This document shows positions 1-8,971 of a stretch of 64,000 nt of DNA, piece by piece. The position numbers and the translations under genes were made by a program. Position 1 is the first letter of the stretch. Each line of letters starts with the position of its first letter. Below the pieces are notes generated by a model. It made no database searches. It was not told the DNA's origin and worked only from the letters and a program-made list of their open reading frames with translations. This DNA comes from JARYGU01 sp033795365 (lineage in GTDB: Bacteria > Pseudomonadota > Alphaproteobacteria > Rhizobiales > Rhizobiaceae), in the NCBI GenBank assembly GCA_033795365.1, contig JARYGU010000022.1, positions 1 through 64,000 on the forward strand. The letters are read 5' to 3'.

Positions 1-215
1 TGCACCGGACTTCGTGCCGGTGTCACAATAGACATGCCCTCATCCAGACGTGACCATCATGAGAGGGCTATAGCGTAAACGTAGTTCTCCGTTTCATCGT
101 TCGCGGTCCGCCATTTGCCGCCGGTCACCGATTGGAGACTAGTTCGGTCCGATCCGACAACTTACGACCCCAAATGGACCTGATGCACCCTTCCAGTCTC
201 TCAGGTAGGTCGCGA

Positions 216-746
216 TTAAGCAGGAACGTATGTCAGCCTGACCGTCTCCTCGCCAACGGAATCGATGGAAACAAGGCGGAGCGGCGGCCGCGGACCGGCG
301 AAGAACGGCGTGCCGCGGCCGAGCACGACGGGGTGGAAATAGAGCCGATACTCATCGATTAGACCAAGATCGGTCAGGCTTCGCGCCAGGTCTGGTCCGG
401 AAACTGCAATCTCCCCGGCGAGCCGAGACTTCAGGTCGCGTATCACCGCCTCGACGTCATCCTCGACGAGTGTTGCGTTGGGGCCGACCGACGTCAACGA
501 GCGCGAAACCACCCACTTCGGTTGGCGCCGCCACGCCGCCGCGAACTCGTGTTGCTCCGCACTCCACTCGGGACGGTCTTCGTCCCAATAGCGCATGATC
601 TCGTACATGCGGCGACCATACACACTGCCGGTCAGGTCGCGCACGTGGTCTATCCAGTGGCGAAAAAGCGCGGGGTCTGGCGCAAATTCCTGGTGGTCGA
701 CGTAGCCGTCCAGGGACAGGTTCATTCCAAAGATAAGCTTCGCCAT
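216..746 (-). CDS. Dihydrofolate reductase family protein (RibD C-terminal-like)
   Basis: 176-residue protein of the DHFR-like / RibD C-terminal family, probably an NADPH-dependent reductase of unknown substrate. The N-terminus (MAKLIFGMNLSLDGYVD) has the characteristic 'SLDGY' strand. VYGRRMYE follows as the nucleotide-binding helix, and the C-terminal part reads HPVVLGRGTPFF, typical of this family. The open frame runs further upstream, but the ATG at 746 is preceded by GGAGG at good spacing, and the extra N-terminal 32 residues look non-coding. It is a monocistronic gene, divergent from the broken LysR gene. Family call is firm, substrate unknown. Confidence 0.85.
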   Translation of the reverse strand: MAKLIFGMNLSLDGYVDHQEFAPDPALFRHWIDHVRDLTGSVYGRRMYEIMRYWDEDRPEWSAEQHEFAAAWRRQPKWVVSRSLTSVGPNATLVEDDVEAVIRDLKSRLAGEIAVSGPDLARSLTDLGLIDEYRLYFHPVVLGRGTPFFAGPRPPLRLVSIDSVGEETVRLTYVPA

Positions 747-916
747 GCCGCAAAACCTCCAACCCACGGTCTTGGCGATAGTATGAACCGCTTGATGCAG
801 AAAGTGGAGCGTCCGCACCCCCCGTCGCAGCAGGATCACCAAGCCGATGCTTTACCTCATCAGACCCGGGATGTTATTCGTTCTAATATCGGAAATGCCG
901 ATGGAAACACGGAATC

Positions 917-1831
917 ATGCTTGACGGAGTCTCGCTCGATCAGCTCAGGGCCTTCATTGCCTCCGTGGACGAGGGCAGCTTCTCGGCGGCTGCTCGCAAG
1001 CTGCGCCGGGCACAATCCGTCGTGAGCGATCTGATCGGCGGTCTCGAGGCACAGATGGGCGTTCAACTGTTCGACCGCTCTGCGCGATATCCGACGCTGA
1101 CGCCCGGCGGCATTGCCTTGCTCGCCGACGCCCGGAGCATCGTCTCGGGGGTCGATTTCATGAAAGCGCGGGCAAAGGGAATGTCGTCAGGTTTGGAGCC
1201 CGAGCTTTCCGTGGTCGTGGACGTTCTCTTCCCGATCGCCGCGATCACCGAGACGGCCAACGAGTTCAAGGATCTATTTCCGCGCACGCCGCTCCGGCTT
1301 TTCGTCGAGGCGCTTGGAGCGACCCATCAACGCGTTCTCGACGGCACCGCGACCGTCGGCGTGGCAGCGTCGCTGCCCAATCCCCCTTCATCGCTCCGCA
1401 GCGAAAATCTAGCCGGAGTAGCCATCGCTATGGTCGCCGCGCGACACCATCCGCTCGCATCGTTCAGCGGGAAAATCCCGCGATCGGAATTGGCAAAGCA
1501 TGTGCAGCTCGTGCTGACGGACAGGTCCACCATTTCGGACGGTGTGGAGTTCGGCGTGATGTCGTCATCGACTTGGCGCCTTGCCGACCTTTTTGCCAAA
1601 CACGCTTTCCTTCTGAACGGTCTCGGCTAGGGTGGCATGCCCGTGCATGCCGTCCAGCGCGACATCGCCGAAGGGAAGCTGATCGAGCTGTCCATCGAGG
1701 ACGTTCCGACGAGCGGCGTTGTCGTGCCGATGTCCGCTATCTATCGAACGTCTGCCCCACCCGGTCCCGCCGGCCGCTGGTTTATCGATCGTCTTAACCG
1801 CTGCTCCGGAACCAAGCTAACGGTCGGCTAG
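917..1831 (+). pseudogene. LysR-family regulator interrupted by an in-frame amber codon
   Basis: The N-terminal 237 codons encode a normal LysR regulator: winged HTH (LDQLRAFIASVDEGSFSAAARKL) followed by most of the substrate-binding domain. A TAG at 1628-1630 stops it after LLNGLG. The same frame continues without another stop to 1831 (GGMPVHAVQRDIAEGKL..., then a proper stop), giving about 304 codons, the usual LysR length. LysR proteins commonly have a W in the 'GLGW' motif at this point, so a TGG to TAG change is the simplest explanation. A truncated product with DNA binding but an incomplete effector domain is possible. A sequencing error cannot be excluded. Confidence 0.8.
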
Positions 1832-2017
1832 ACGCTCTGAATCCAACCTGTCCATGAACGCTGCAGCTCGATCTATCGGAATTGCCGATGGGATGTATCG
1901 AAATATATCTGCTATTCACGATGGGTCGCGCTGTGAGAGATATGCGTCATGTTGAGCGTAGTCAGGCAGTAACTGCCTTTCCCCGGCGCCAACGATCATA
2001 CATCGAAGGCTGTTCCC

Positions 2018-2626
2018 ATGAAAATCTTGCATCTTGATTCCAGTATTCTCGGCGACACCTCAGGCAGCCGCGCGGTTTCCGCGGGCATCGTCGCGCGTCT
2101 GCAGACGCTGCATCCGCATTCCGAGGTCGTTTACCGCAACCTCGTGGAAGACGCGCCGATGCATCTGTCTCACCGGCACTGGACCGCGTTTCAGGGCGCG
2201 CCCGTCTCGGATGCGCTGCTCGGTGCGGATATCGCCCTCGGCAACGCGTATATGGAAGAGCTGTTCGCTGCCGATGTCATCGTCATCGGATCACCGATGT
2301 ACAACTACAACATCCCCTCGCAGCTCAAAGCCTGGATCGACCGGGTGGTCGTCGCCGGCAAGACGTTCAAGTACGACGAGAATGGAGTCGAGGGCCTGGT
2401 GAAGGGCAAGAAGGCATTCCTTGCATCCTCGCGAGGCGGCTATTACCTCGGCGACAGTCCGGTCGCTTTTCTGGATCACCAGGAAACCTACCTCCTCGGC
2501 ATGCTTGGCTTCATCGGCCTCACGGATATTACCGTCATCCGCGTTGAGGGCGTCAATTACGGGCCGGAGGTCAAGGCCGCAGAACTCGCGAAGGCCGAAG
2601 CCGAGATCGCCGTGCTCGCGGCGTGA
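2018..2626 (+). CDS. azoR: FMN-dependent NADH-azoreductase
   Basis: 202 residues, the normal AzoR length. Flavodoxin-like fold: N-terminal strand and phosphate-binding loop (MKILHLDSSILGDTSGSR), then the conserved SPMYNYNIPSQLKAWIDRVV segment near residues 88-107, and SSRGGYY near residue 139. The family reduces quinones and azo compounds with NADH through bound FMN in the cytosol and protects from quinone stress. The start ATG has a modest GAAGG site upstream. It is convergent with the next LysR gene. Its position beside regulator/SDR genes fits a redox-stress patch. Confidence 0.93.
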   Translation: MKILHLDSSILGDTSGSRAVSAGIVARLQTLHPHSEVVYRNLVEDAPMHLSHRHWTAFQGAPVSDALLGADIALGNAYMEELFAADVIVIGSPMYNYNIPSQLKAWIDRVVVAGKTFKYDENGVEGLVKGKKAFLASSRGGYYLGDSPVAFLDHQETYLLGMLGFIGLTDITVIRVEGVNYGPEVKAAELAKAEAEIAVLAA

Positions 2627-2648
2627 GTGACGGTTCGGAGCGGCACGG

Positions 2649-3539
2649 CTAACGCAAACGTCGCAGGTGGTCGACGAGAGCTCGCAGCTTCGGCGCCATG
2701 TTGCGGCGGTTCGGGTAGTAGAGATAGAAGCCGGCAAAGCGCGGACAGAAATCCTCGAGGATGGGCACGAGTTCGCCCCGCTCAACCCACGGGCGAAAAC
2801 TCTCCTCCATCCCGAAGGTTATCCCGGCGCCGGCAACGGCGAGCTTTATCATCAACGCCATGTCGTTCGTCGTGATCTCCGGCGCGACGGCGACGCTGAA
2901 TTCCTTGCCGTTCTCCGCAAACTCCCAGCGATAGGGCGGGACCTTGGGTGCGGGGCGCCACCCGATGCAGCGATGCTCCGCGAGTTCGCTCGGATGCGAA
3001 GGTGTCCCGCACAGGTCGCGATAGGCAGGTGCGCAGACGGCGAGCTGCCTCTCGTCACCGGCGACGGACACCGCGATCATGTCCTGTTCGATCACCTCGC
3101 CCAGCCTGACGCCCGCATCGTATCCCTCGGCAACGATATCGAATTCCTCGTCCGTCACGGTGATGTCGATCTGGACCTCCGGATTGGCCTCGGCAAAGGT
3201 TGCCAGGAACGCCCCCGACAGAAAGCGCTCGGCAATCGACGAGACGGCGAGCCGCAGCTGGCCGCGCGGGCGTCCCCGCAGGTTGCCGGTGGCTTCTATT
3301 GCCGCGCGCATATCCGCAATCGCGGGCGCGACTTCACCATATAGACGCTCGCCCGCCTCGGTAAGGCTTACGCTGCGGGTCGTGCGCTGGACGAGTGCTA
3401 TTCCGAGCGTCCCTTCCAGCCGCTTGATCGTCTGACTGACGGCAGAACGGGTGATGCCCATGCGGTCGGCAGCCGCGCGAAAACTCCTCTCCTCGGCCAC
3501 GAGCGCAAAGACGGCGAGTGCATTGAGATCCTGCTCCAT
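2649..3539 (-). CDS. LysR-family transcriptional regulator
   Basis: 296 residues, full length. Winged HTH at residues about 5-64 (ALVAEERSFRAAADRMGITR) and a LysR substrate-binding domain of the CrgA/PecT-like type (RGRPRGQLRLAVSS, FLATFAEANPEVQI). It is divergently transcribed from the SDR gene starting about 115 bp away, the usual arrangement for a LysR protein controlling its neighbour, so the SDR/CMD/Atu4866 genes are the likely targets. Effector unknown. Confidence 0.9.
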   Translation of the reverse strand: MEQDLNALAVFALVAEERSFRAAADRMGITRSAVSQTIKRLEGTLGIALVQRTTRSVSLTEAGERLYGEVAPAIADMRAAIEATGNLRGRPRGQLRLAVSSIAERFLSGAFLATFAEANPEVQIDITVTDEEFDIVAEGYDAGVRLGEVIEQDMIAVSVAGDERQLAVCAPAYRDLCGTPSHPSELAEHRCIGWRPAPKVPPYRWEFAENGKEFSVAVAPEITTNDMALMIKLAVAGAGITFGMEESFRPWVERGELVPILEDFCPRFAGFYLYYPNRRNMAPKLRALVDHLRRLR

Positions 3540-3653
3540 TGGTTAGAACAGCTTTCCAGCGTGGGAAGAAACGGTCGTCTTATCGTAACAATGGCGCAAA
3601 TCTATCTTCATGACAACCGCTGCGGAGCGGTTCAAGGATCAACCAGGAAAGAG

Positions 3654-4385
3654 ATGAACATGTCCCTCGACAAAGTCGTCCTCATAACCGGAGCTTCGAG
3701 TGGTATCGGTGCCTCGATCGCCCGGGAGCTCGGTGCCGCCGGAGCGAAGGTCGTGCTCGGTGCGCGCCGCACCGATCGTTTGGAAGCGCTTGCCGAAAAA
3801 ATCAGGGAAAAGGGCGGAGAGGCGATGACACGCCGCCTGGACGTGACCGACCGTGCGGATGTCGCCGCCTTTGCCGATGCGGCGCGCCAGGGCTTCGGCC
3901 GCGTCGACGTGATCGTCAACAATGCAGGCGTCATGCCGCTGTCGCTGATGGCCTCGATGAAGGTCGACGAATGGGACCGGATGATCGACGTCAATATCAA
4001 GGGCGTGCTCTACGGTATTGCCGCGGTGCTGCCGGAAATGACGGCCCGGGGTTCCGGCCACGTGATCAACATCGCCTCCATCGGCGCGCTCTCCGTCGTA
4101 CCGACGGCCGCCGTCTATTGCGCGACCAAATATGCGGTGCGGGCGATCTCCGATGGCTTGCGGCAGGAGCATGACAACATTCGCGTCACCTGCATCCATC
4201 CCGGCGTGGTCGAAAGCGAACTTGCCGACACGATCACCGATCCTGTGGCCGCGGAGGCGATGAAGGCCTACCGCGCCATCGCGCTGCAGCCGGATGCGAT
4301 CGGCCGTGCCGTACGTTTCGCCATCGAGCAGCCGGACGATGTCGACGTCAACGAAATCGTCGTCCGGCCGACGGCCAGCAAATAA
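3654..4385 (+). CDS. SDR-family NAD(P)-dependent oxidoreductase
   Basis: Classical short-chain dehydrogenase of about 243 residues. Visible are the cofactor motif TGASSGIG, the structural NNAG, the catalytic Ser region NIASIGAL and the active-site YCATKYAV (Y-x3-K). The start at 3654 (MNMSLDK) is chosen because AGGA lies five bases upstream; ATG 3660 is an alternative. Earlier in-frame starts lie in the divergent promoter region. First gene of a likely three-gene operon with the CMD-like and Atu4866-like proteins. Substrate unknown. Confidence 0.9.
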   Translation: MNMSLDKVVLITGASSGIGASIARELGAAGAKVVLGARRTDRLEALAEKIREKGGEAMTRRLDVTDRADVAAFADAARQGFGRVDVIVNNAGVMPLSLMASMKVDEWDRMIDVNIKGVLYGIAAVLPEMTARGSGHVINIASIGALSVVPTAAVYCATKYAVRAISDGLRQEHDNIRVTCIHPGVVESELADTITDPVAAEAMKAYRAIALQPDAIGRAVRFAIEQPDDVDVNEIVVRPTASK

Positions 4386-4395
4386 GGAGGCAACA

Positions 4396-4866
4396 ATGGC
4401 TTTTCACATTTCGCGGCGAACGGTCGCCATGGCGCTGTTGCTCGGCGGGGCTCCCGCAGAAGCTATGTCGCAGACCACCCAAGAGCGCCTGCAGCGTGGC
4501 GACGCCGTCGTCAGGAGCCTGAACAATGGCGTTCCGCAGCCTACGCTGGAACGCATGAGGCAGGAGTTTCCGTTTCTCGCCGAAGCGACCGAGGGCTATG
4601 CCCTCGGCGACGTCTGGTCCCGTCCGGGGCTCGACAACCGCACACGCCAGCTCGCCGCCGTCGCCGCATTCGCAGCCATGGGCGAGCCCGTCTTCATGAG
4701 GGTCCATGCCGGCTATGCGCTCAATATCGGCGTGTCGGAGGATGAGCTCAAGGAAGTCATCTACATGGTGACGGTTCCGGCCGGTTTCCCGCGGGCGATC
4801 GCGGCGTCACAGGCGCTTTCCGAGCTGTTCGCCGAGCGGCGTTCCTCTTCCGACGGACAACCCTGA
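4396..4866 (+). CDS. Exported carboxymuconolactone decarboxylase-family protein
   Basis: 156 residues starting at ATG 4396, with a near-perfect SD (AAGGAGG) immediately upstream. The N-terminus HISRRTVAMALLLGG resembles a twin-arginine signal, with likely cleavage after the AEA region. The remainder is a CMD/AhpD-like helical domain (LDNRTRQLAAVAAFAAMGEP, then HAGYALNIGVSEDELKEVIY). No CxxC redox pair is present, so it is CMD-like rather than a true AhpD peroxidase. Only 10 bp follow the SDR gene, so the genes are almost certainly co-transcribed. A periplasmic location is inferred. Confidence 0.82.
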   Translation: MAFHISRRTVAMALLLGGAPAEAMSQTTQERLQRGDAVVRSLNNGVPQPTLERMRQEFPFLAEATEGYALGDVWSRPGLDNRTRQLAAVAAFAAMGEPVFMRVHAGYALNIGVSEDELKEVIYMVTVPAGFPRAIAASQALSELFAERRSSSDGQP

Positions 4867-4877
4867 GGAGCCATCCC

Positions 4878-5231
4878 ATGACGCGAATTTCAATATTCTC
4901 CGCCGCCGTGCTTCTCGCCGGCGCAGCCGTCTTACCGATACAGAAAGGTCTCGCCCAGATGAATGTCGAGCAAACCACGGCCACTCAACCCGCAGAAAGC
5001 CACCCTTATGTCGGGATGTGGGTGACGGCGGATGGTCATATCCGCCATAACCTGCTTGCGAACGGTCGTTACGACGAAGCGCGCGGAAAACGCGAAAGCG
5101 CGTACCAGGGACGCTACAAGGTCACGGACGACTATATCGAATATTGGGACGATACCGGGTTCACCGCCGATGGAAAGTTCATCGACGGCGTGCTGCACCA
5201 TGCCGGCATGATCCTGTATCGAGAGAAATAG
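4878..5231 (+). CDS. Exported Atu4866-domain protein
   Basis: 117 residues: a hydrophobic signal sequence (IFSAAVLLAGAAVLPI) then a domain I recognise as the Atu4866 family of Agrobacterium (HPYVGMWVTADGHIRH, YQGRYKVTDDYIEYWDDTGF). The fold is lipocalin-like in known structures of the family; the function is not known. GAGGAG precedes the ATG. It lies 11 bp after the CMD-like gene and completes a small operon. Such proteins are often found beside SDR or NADPH-reductase genes; that context is repeated here. Confidence 0.82.
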   Translation: MTRISIFSAAVLLAGAAVLPIQKGLAQMNVEQTTATQPAESHPYVGMWVTADGHIRHNLLANGRYDEARGKRESAYQGRYKVTDDYIEYWDDTGFTADGKFIDGVLHHAGMILYREK

Positions 5232-5413
5232 CGGCGGCCGGTGTCCAGCACGATGCCGCAGGCTCGGCAGGAGGCTCATATTCGAGCTTCCTGCCGCAGG
5301 CGCTTTCTGCATTAGGAAAGCACCGGAAGGCCCTGCATGGACGAGGTTCCCGTTTTCGTGGTAACCGGTCTGCCATCTCAACGCCGACCTCACGATTGCA
5401 GCCGCTTTCAGCC

Positions 5414-5746
5414 ATGGATGTCGCGATCAGCCATCACATCGATGCGTCGGAGCCTGACGAGAACGGCTTCTACGATTATCATTACGAGTACGACATCTAT
5501 GAGTTCGAGCGCGCAGGCAGGACCTACTTTGTGCGTGCCTATGTCGACGAGCCGGATCAGGCGGCCTTCATGTCGTGCCTGGAAGCCGGCAAGGCTCGTC
5601 TGCTCGACGCAGATGACCTCATGCATCCTCTCCTTCTCGATGCGGCCCGCTATCTGCATGCTGCGGGGAAGATGCAACTCGATCGCCTGAGCGAATTCGA
5701 CGGCTATGTGCGTCTTGAACTGCCGGCGCCGCCGGACCGGGACTAA
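5414..5746 (+). CDS. Hypothetical protein, 110 residues
   Basis: Acidic, soluble-looking protein beginning MDVAISHHIDASEPDENG and containing YDYHYEYDIYEFERAG, with a C-terminal helix-rich half ending LELPAPPDRD. No recognised domain, signal or membrane segment. The open frame extends upstream, but that part is arginine-rich shadow sequence, so the ATG at 5414 is preferred although no clear SD is visible. Coding composition is convincing (aromatic/acidic). Function unknown. Confidence 0.6.
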   Translation: MDVAISHHIDASEPDENGFYDYHYEYDIYEFERAGRTYFVRAYVDEPDQAAFMSCLEAGKARLLDADDLMHPLLLDAARYLHAAGKMQLDRLSEFDGYVRLELPAPPDRD

Positions 5747-5982
5747 GATCGAAAGCGTAGCCGCAAGCGTTTTTCGATACGGTCTTCGGCAAAGCCCGTT
5801 GCGCCGACGGCTTGAACAGGCGGCAGGTGATCCCGCGCGCGCACGAATCTGCATTGCCGGAAGACGACTTGCGCAGTAGGTTTGACGTTCGGGTGGACGC
5901 GATCGACGCTTGCCCCCATCCGCCATGAAGCATAGCCAGACGGTATCGCGGGTTTGGACGGGTGACGGGGCGGAAGGTTTCC

Positions 5983-8415
5983 ATGAATCATGTCCATAAG
6001 GGAGAGCGCCAGCCAGAAGCGGATGTTCCGGGTGGGGATCTGCTCGACCTTCCGGACACGCTTTTCGACCTGCTGCCGGCTGCCGTCTATGTCTGCGACC
6101 GGAGCGGCGCGATCCTTCGTTACAATCGTCGCGCCGCAGAGCTTTGGGGCCGCGAGCCCAGGCTGAACGATCTGCGGGAACGCTTCTGCGGATCGTATCG
6201 GCTGTACCGCCCCGACGGCGGGCCGCTTCCGCACTCCCGGTGTCCGGTTGCCGACGTGCTGAGCACCGGCATCCCCGCGCGTGACCAGGAGGTCGTGATC
6301 GAGCGGCCCGACGGTTCGCGCATCGTCGCGCTCGTGAACATAGACGCTCTGAAAGACGAACGCGGCAACGTCGTCGGCGCCGTCAACTGTTTTCAGGACA
6401 TCACGGAACGCAAGCGTATCGTGCAGGAGCCTGCCGTGGAAGCCGGCCTGCGCGACAACGAACGGCGATCGCGTGCGCTCCTGGACGCCCTTCCTGCGGC
6501 CGTCTACACGACCGACGCGAACGGCCGGATCACCTACTACAACCCGGCTGCGGCCGAGCTCGCCGGCCGGGAACCCACGCTGGGCAGCGATGAATGGTGC
6601 GTGACCTGGAAGCTCTATTGGCCGGACGGCAGGCCGATGCGGCACGACGAATGCCCGATGGCGGTAGCGCTCAAGGAAGACAGGATTGTCCGGGGCGGAG
6701 AAGCCATCGCCGAGCGCCCCGACGGCACCCGTGTACCTTTCATCCCCTACCCCACGCCGCTGCATGACGAAACGGGCGTGCTGATCGGCGCCGTGAACAT
6801 GCTGGTGGATATCACCGAACGCAAGCGGGCCGACGCGGCACTGCGCGAAAGCGAAGCGCGTTTCCGCGGCATTGTCGGCCAGGTTACCGCCGGCATCGCC
6901 GAGACAGACCTGACCGGCCGCTTCGTCCACGTCAACGAACGTTATTGCGACATCGTCGGCTATACCCAGGCCGAGCTTTGCCGAATGCGTATGCAGGACA
7001 TCACGCATCCCGAGGATTTGCCGCACAATGCGGAGCAGTTCCAGAAGCTTGTGCTGACCGGCGCGGATTTCGTCGTCGAGAAACGCTACATTCGCAAGGA
7101 CGGCGCGATCGTCTGGGTCAACAACAGCGTCTCGGCGATCAGAAACGCACTCGGCGAGGTGACCAACGTCGTCGCCGTATCGATCGACGTGACCGAGCGC
7201 AAGCACGCCGAAACTGCATTGCGCCGGCAGACCCAGCGTTTCGAGACGCTCAACCGCATCGCGAAGACCCTCTCTAAAGACCTCGATCTGGAGCGCATCG
7301 TTCAGACGGTCACCGACAGCGCGACGGAGCTGAGCGGCGCGAAGTTCGGCGCATTCTTCTACAATGTGACGGACGATCAGGGCGAACGGTATGTGCTCTA
7401 TACGCTTTCCGGTGCTGCGCGATCGGCCTTCGAGAATTTCGGGCTGCCACGCAATACGGCCGTGTTCGAGCCGACCTTCCGCGGCATCGGTATCACGCGC
7501 TCCGACGATATCCGTGCCGATCCGCGCTATGGCAGGAGCGCGCCGCATTTCGGAATGCCGGAGGGCCATCTTCCCGTGGTGAGCTATCTCGCCGTGCCCG
7601 TGGTCTCGCGCTCGGGCACGGTTCACGGCGGGCTGTTCTTCGGTCACGATGAGGCGGGCATGTTCACCCAGGAAACCGAGGACATTGTCGCGGGCATCGC
7701 AGCCCATGCGGCGATCGCAATGGACAATGCCGAGCTTTTCAAGGCGGCGCAGACGGAAATCGCGCGGCGTCAAAATGCAGAAGAGCAGCAGAACCTGCTT
7801 CTGAGAGAGATGAGCCATCGCGTGAAGAACCTCTTCGCGGTGACCAGCGGCGTGGTGAACATGAGCGCCCGCTATGCCGATACCCCGCAGGAGATGGCGG
7901 ATGCGCTTCAAAGAAGGCTGATGGCGCTGACGAGTGCGCATGAGCTGATCCGCCCCGCCATCAGCGAGGCGGGCGAGGCGCGATATCCAGACTCGACGCT
8001 GGATGCTCTCGTTCGTGCCATCTTCGAGCCCTATATTGACGCGCAACGGACGGACGGCCGCCAGTCCCTGATCGCTCGCGGACCCGCCGTGGTGGTCGGC
8101 GGAAGCACGGCCACCAGCCTTGCGCTCGTCTTGCACGAACTTGCGACCAACGCCGCTAAATATGGTGCCCTCTCGTCCGCAACCGGCACCGTCGAAATCA
8201 CCTGGTCCATACAAGCAGACGACTTCCACCTTACCTGGACCGAACGGGGCGGACCACCCGTCGATGGACCGCCTGGCCACGAAGGTTTCGGAAGCCTGCT
8301 CGCCCGGCGAAGCATCGAAGGGCAGCTTGGGGGAAGGATCCTTCACGTCTGGGGCCGTGACGGTTTGGATCTGACCCTTTCGATGCCCGCGAAGCATTTC
8401 GGCGCACAAGAGTGA
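5983..8415 (+). CDS. HWE-family sensor histidine kinase, PAS-PAS-PAS-GAF
   Basis: About 810 residues with no membrane segment, so a cytoplasmic sensor. Order: PAS1 (about 25-135), PAS2 (about 165-280), PAS3 (about 285-405, each ending in an 'ITERKR'-type PAC motif), GAF (about 430-585), then the kinase core with HWE features: EMSHRVKNLF (phospho-His near residue 611), LVLHELATNAAKYGALS (N box) and LTWTERGGP (the W-x-E box). PAS1 and PAS2 are clear duplicates of each other. The start ATG 5983 has GGAAGG five bases upstream; a GTG at 5962 is less likely. No response regulator is adjacent, so its partner must be encoded elsewhere. HWE kinases often act on single-domain or PhyR-type regulators. 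Confidence 0.9.
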   Translation: MNHVHKGERQPEADVPGGDLLDLPDTLFDLLPAAVYVCDRSGAILRYNRRAAELWGREPRLNDLRERFCGSYRLYRPDGGPLPHSRCPVADVLSTGIPARDQEVVIERPDGSRIVALVNIDALKDERGNVVGAVNCFQDITERKRIVQEPAVEAGLRDNERRSRALLDALPAAVYTTDANGRITYYNPAAAELAGREPTLGSDEWCVTWKLYWPDGRPMRHDECPMAVALKEDRIVRGGEAIAERPDGTRVPFIPYPTPLHDETGVLIGAVNMLVDITERKRADAALRESEARFRGIVGQVTAGIAETDLTGRFVHVNERYCDIVGYTQAELCRMRMQDITHPEDLPHNAEQFQKLVLTGADFVVEKRYIRKDGAIVWVNNSVSAIRNALGEVTNVVAVSIDVTERKHAETALRRQTQRFETLNRIAKTLSKDLDLERIVQTVTDSATELSGAKFGAFFYNVTDDQGERYVLYTLSGAARSAFENFGLPRNTAVFEPTFRGIGITRSDDIRADPRYGRSAPHFGMPEGHLPVVSYLAVPVVSRSGTVHGGLFFGHDEAGMFTQETEDIVAGIAAHAAIAMDNAELFKAAQTEIARRQNAEEQQNLLLREMSHRVKNLFAVTSGVVNMSARYADTPQEMADALQRRLMALTSAHELIRPAISEAGEARYPDSTLDALVRAIFEPYIDAQRTDGRQSLIARGPAVVVGGSTATSLALVLHELATNAAKYGALSSATGTVEITWSIQADDFHLTWTERGGPPVDGPPGHEGFGSLLARRSIEGQLGGRILHVWGRDGLDLTLSMPAKHFGAQE

Positions 8416-8472
8416 GAGAGATCAGTCTCCTGGGAGTTGAAAGGCGGCGTCTTCCCCGGACTGGCGCGACGA

Positions 8473-8784
8473 TCATCTGATTTCGCAGGTTCCGTCGGCC
8501 GTGCAGCGTGTCCATGGGCCCGGCGGCCTTGGGTGCTCCTGCCGGCGCCAGCATATCCGGTCGCCGTTGCGTCCGCCGTCGAACAGATCGGCGAGCGTCA
8601 AACGGTCGCCTTTCCACATCGGTCCCGACCAAACGACCCTGTTGGCGCCGCATTCGGGGTCTTGCCCTTGCGAAACATCCACATGGGCGAGCTCTCGCGC
8701 CGTCTGAACGATGGAAAATTCCGCTCCGGCGGCAGAGGCAATTGAAATGCCGAGCAACAAGGTTGACCCGCAATAGGCTCTCAT
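8473..8784 (-). CDS. Small secreted Cys-containing protein, function unknown
   Basis: 103 residues with a signal peptide (MRAYCGSTLLLGISIASAAGA) and a mature part containing four cysteines (CGANRVVWSG, RICWRR, TRCTADGTCEIR). Two ATGs are available, at 8790 and 8784; GGAGGT abuts the first and sits six bases before the second, so 8784 is the better start. Convergent with the kinase gene. The mature domain looks like small periplasmic proteins of rhizobia with disulfides, but I do not recognise a named family. Confidence 0.68.
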   Translation of the reverse strand: MRAYCGSTLLLGISIASAAGAEFSIVQTARELAHVDVSQGQDPECGANRVVWSGPMWKGDRLTLADLFDGGRNGDRICWRRQEHPRPPGPWTRCTADGTCEIR

Positions 8785-8971
8785 GGCCATACCTCCGAAC
8801 GATCAGCTCCTGTCATTGAGCGCCGTCCGGAGCGGTTTTCCAACTCGTCCATTCGGAGTAACTCGGATGCCAATGGAGCGGATTTTGCGGCTGCAATCAT
8901 CTGCACCGCACGATCCTGTGTCTTGCCTTTCAGGGCTTCTTCGGCAATCTGTCCCTTGAGAAGAGCGAGCG

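Noticed and set aside
5743..8409. 888-codon open frame antisense to the HWE kinase
   Set aside because: The sense strand encodes a complete domain series; the antisense frame has no family features and reflects high-GC codon bias.
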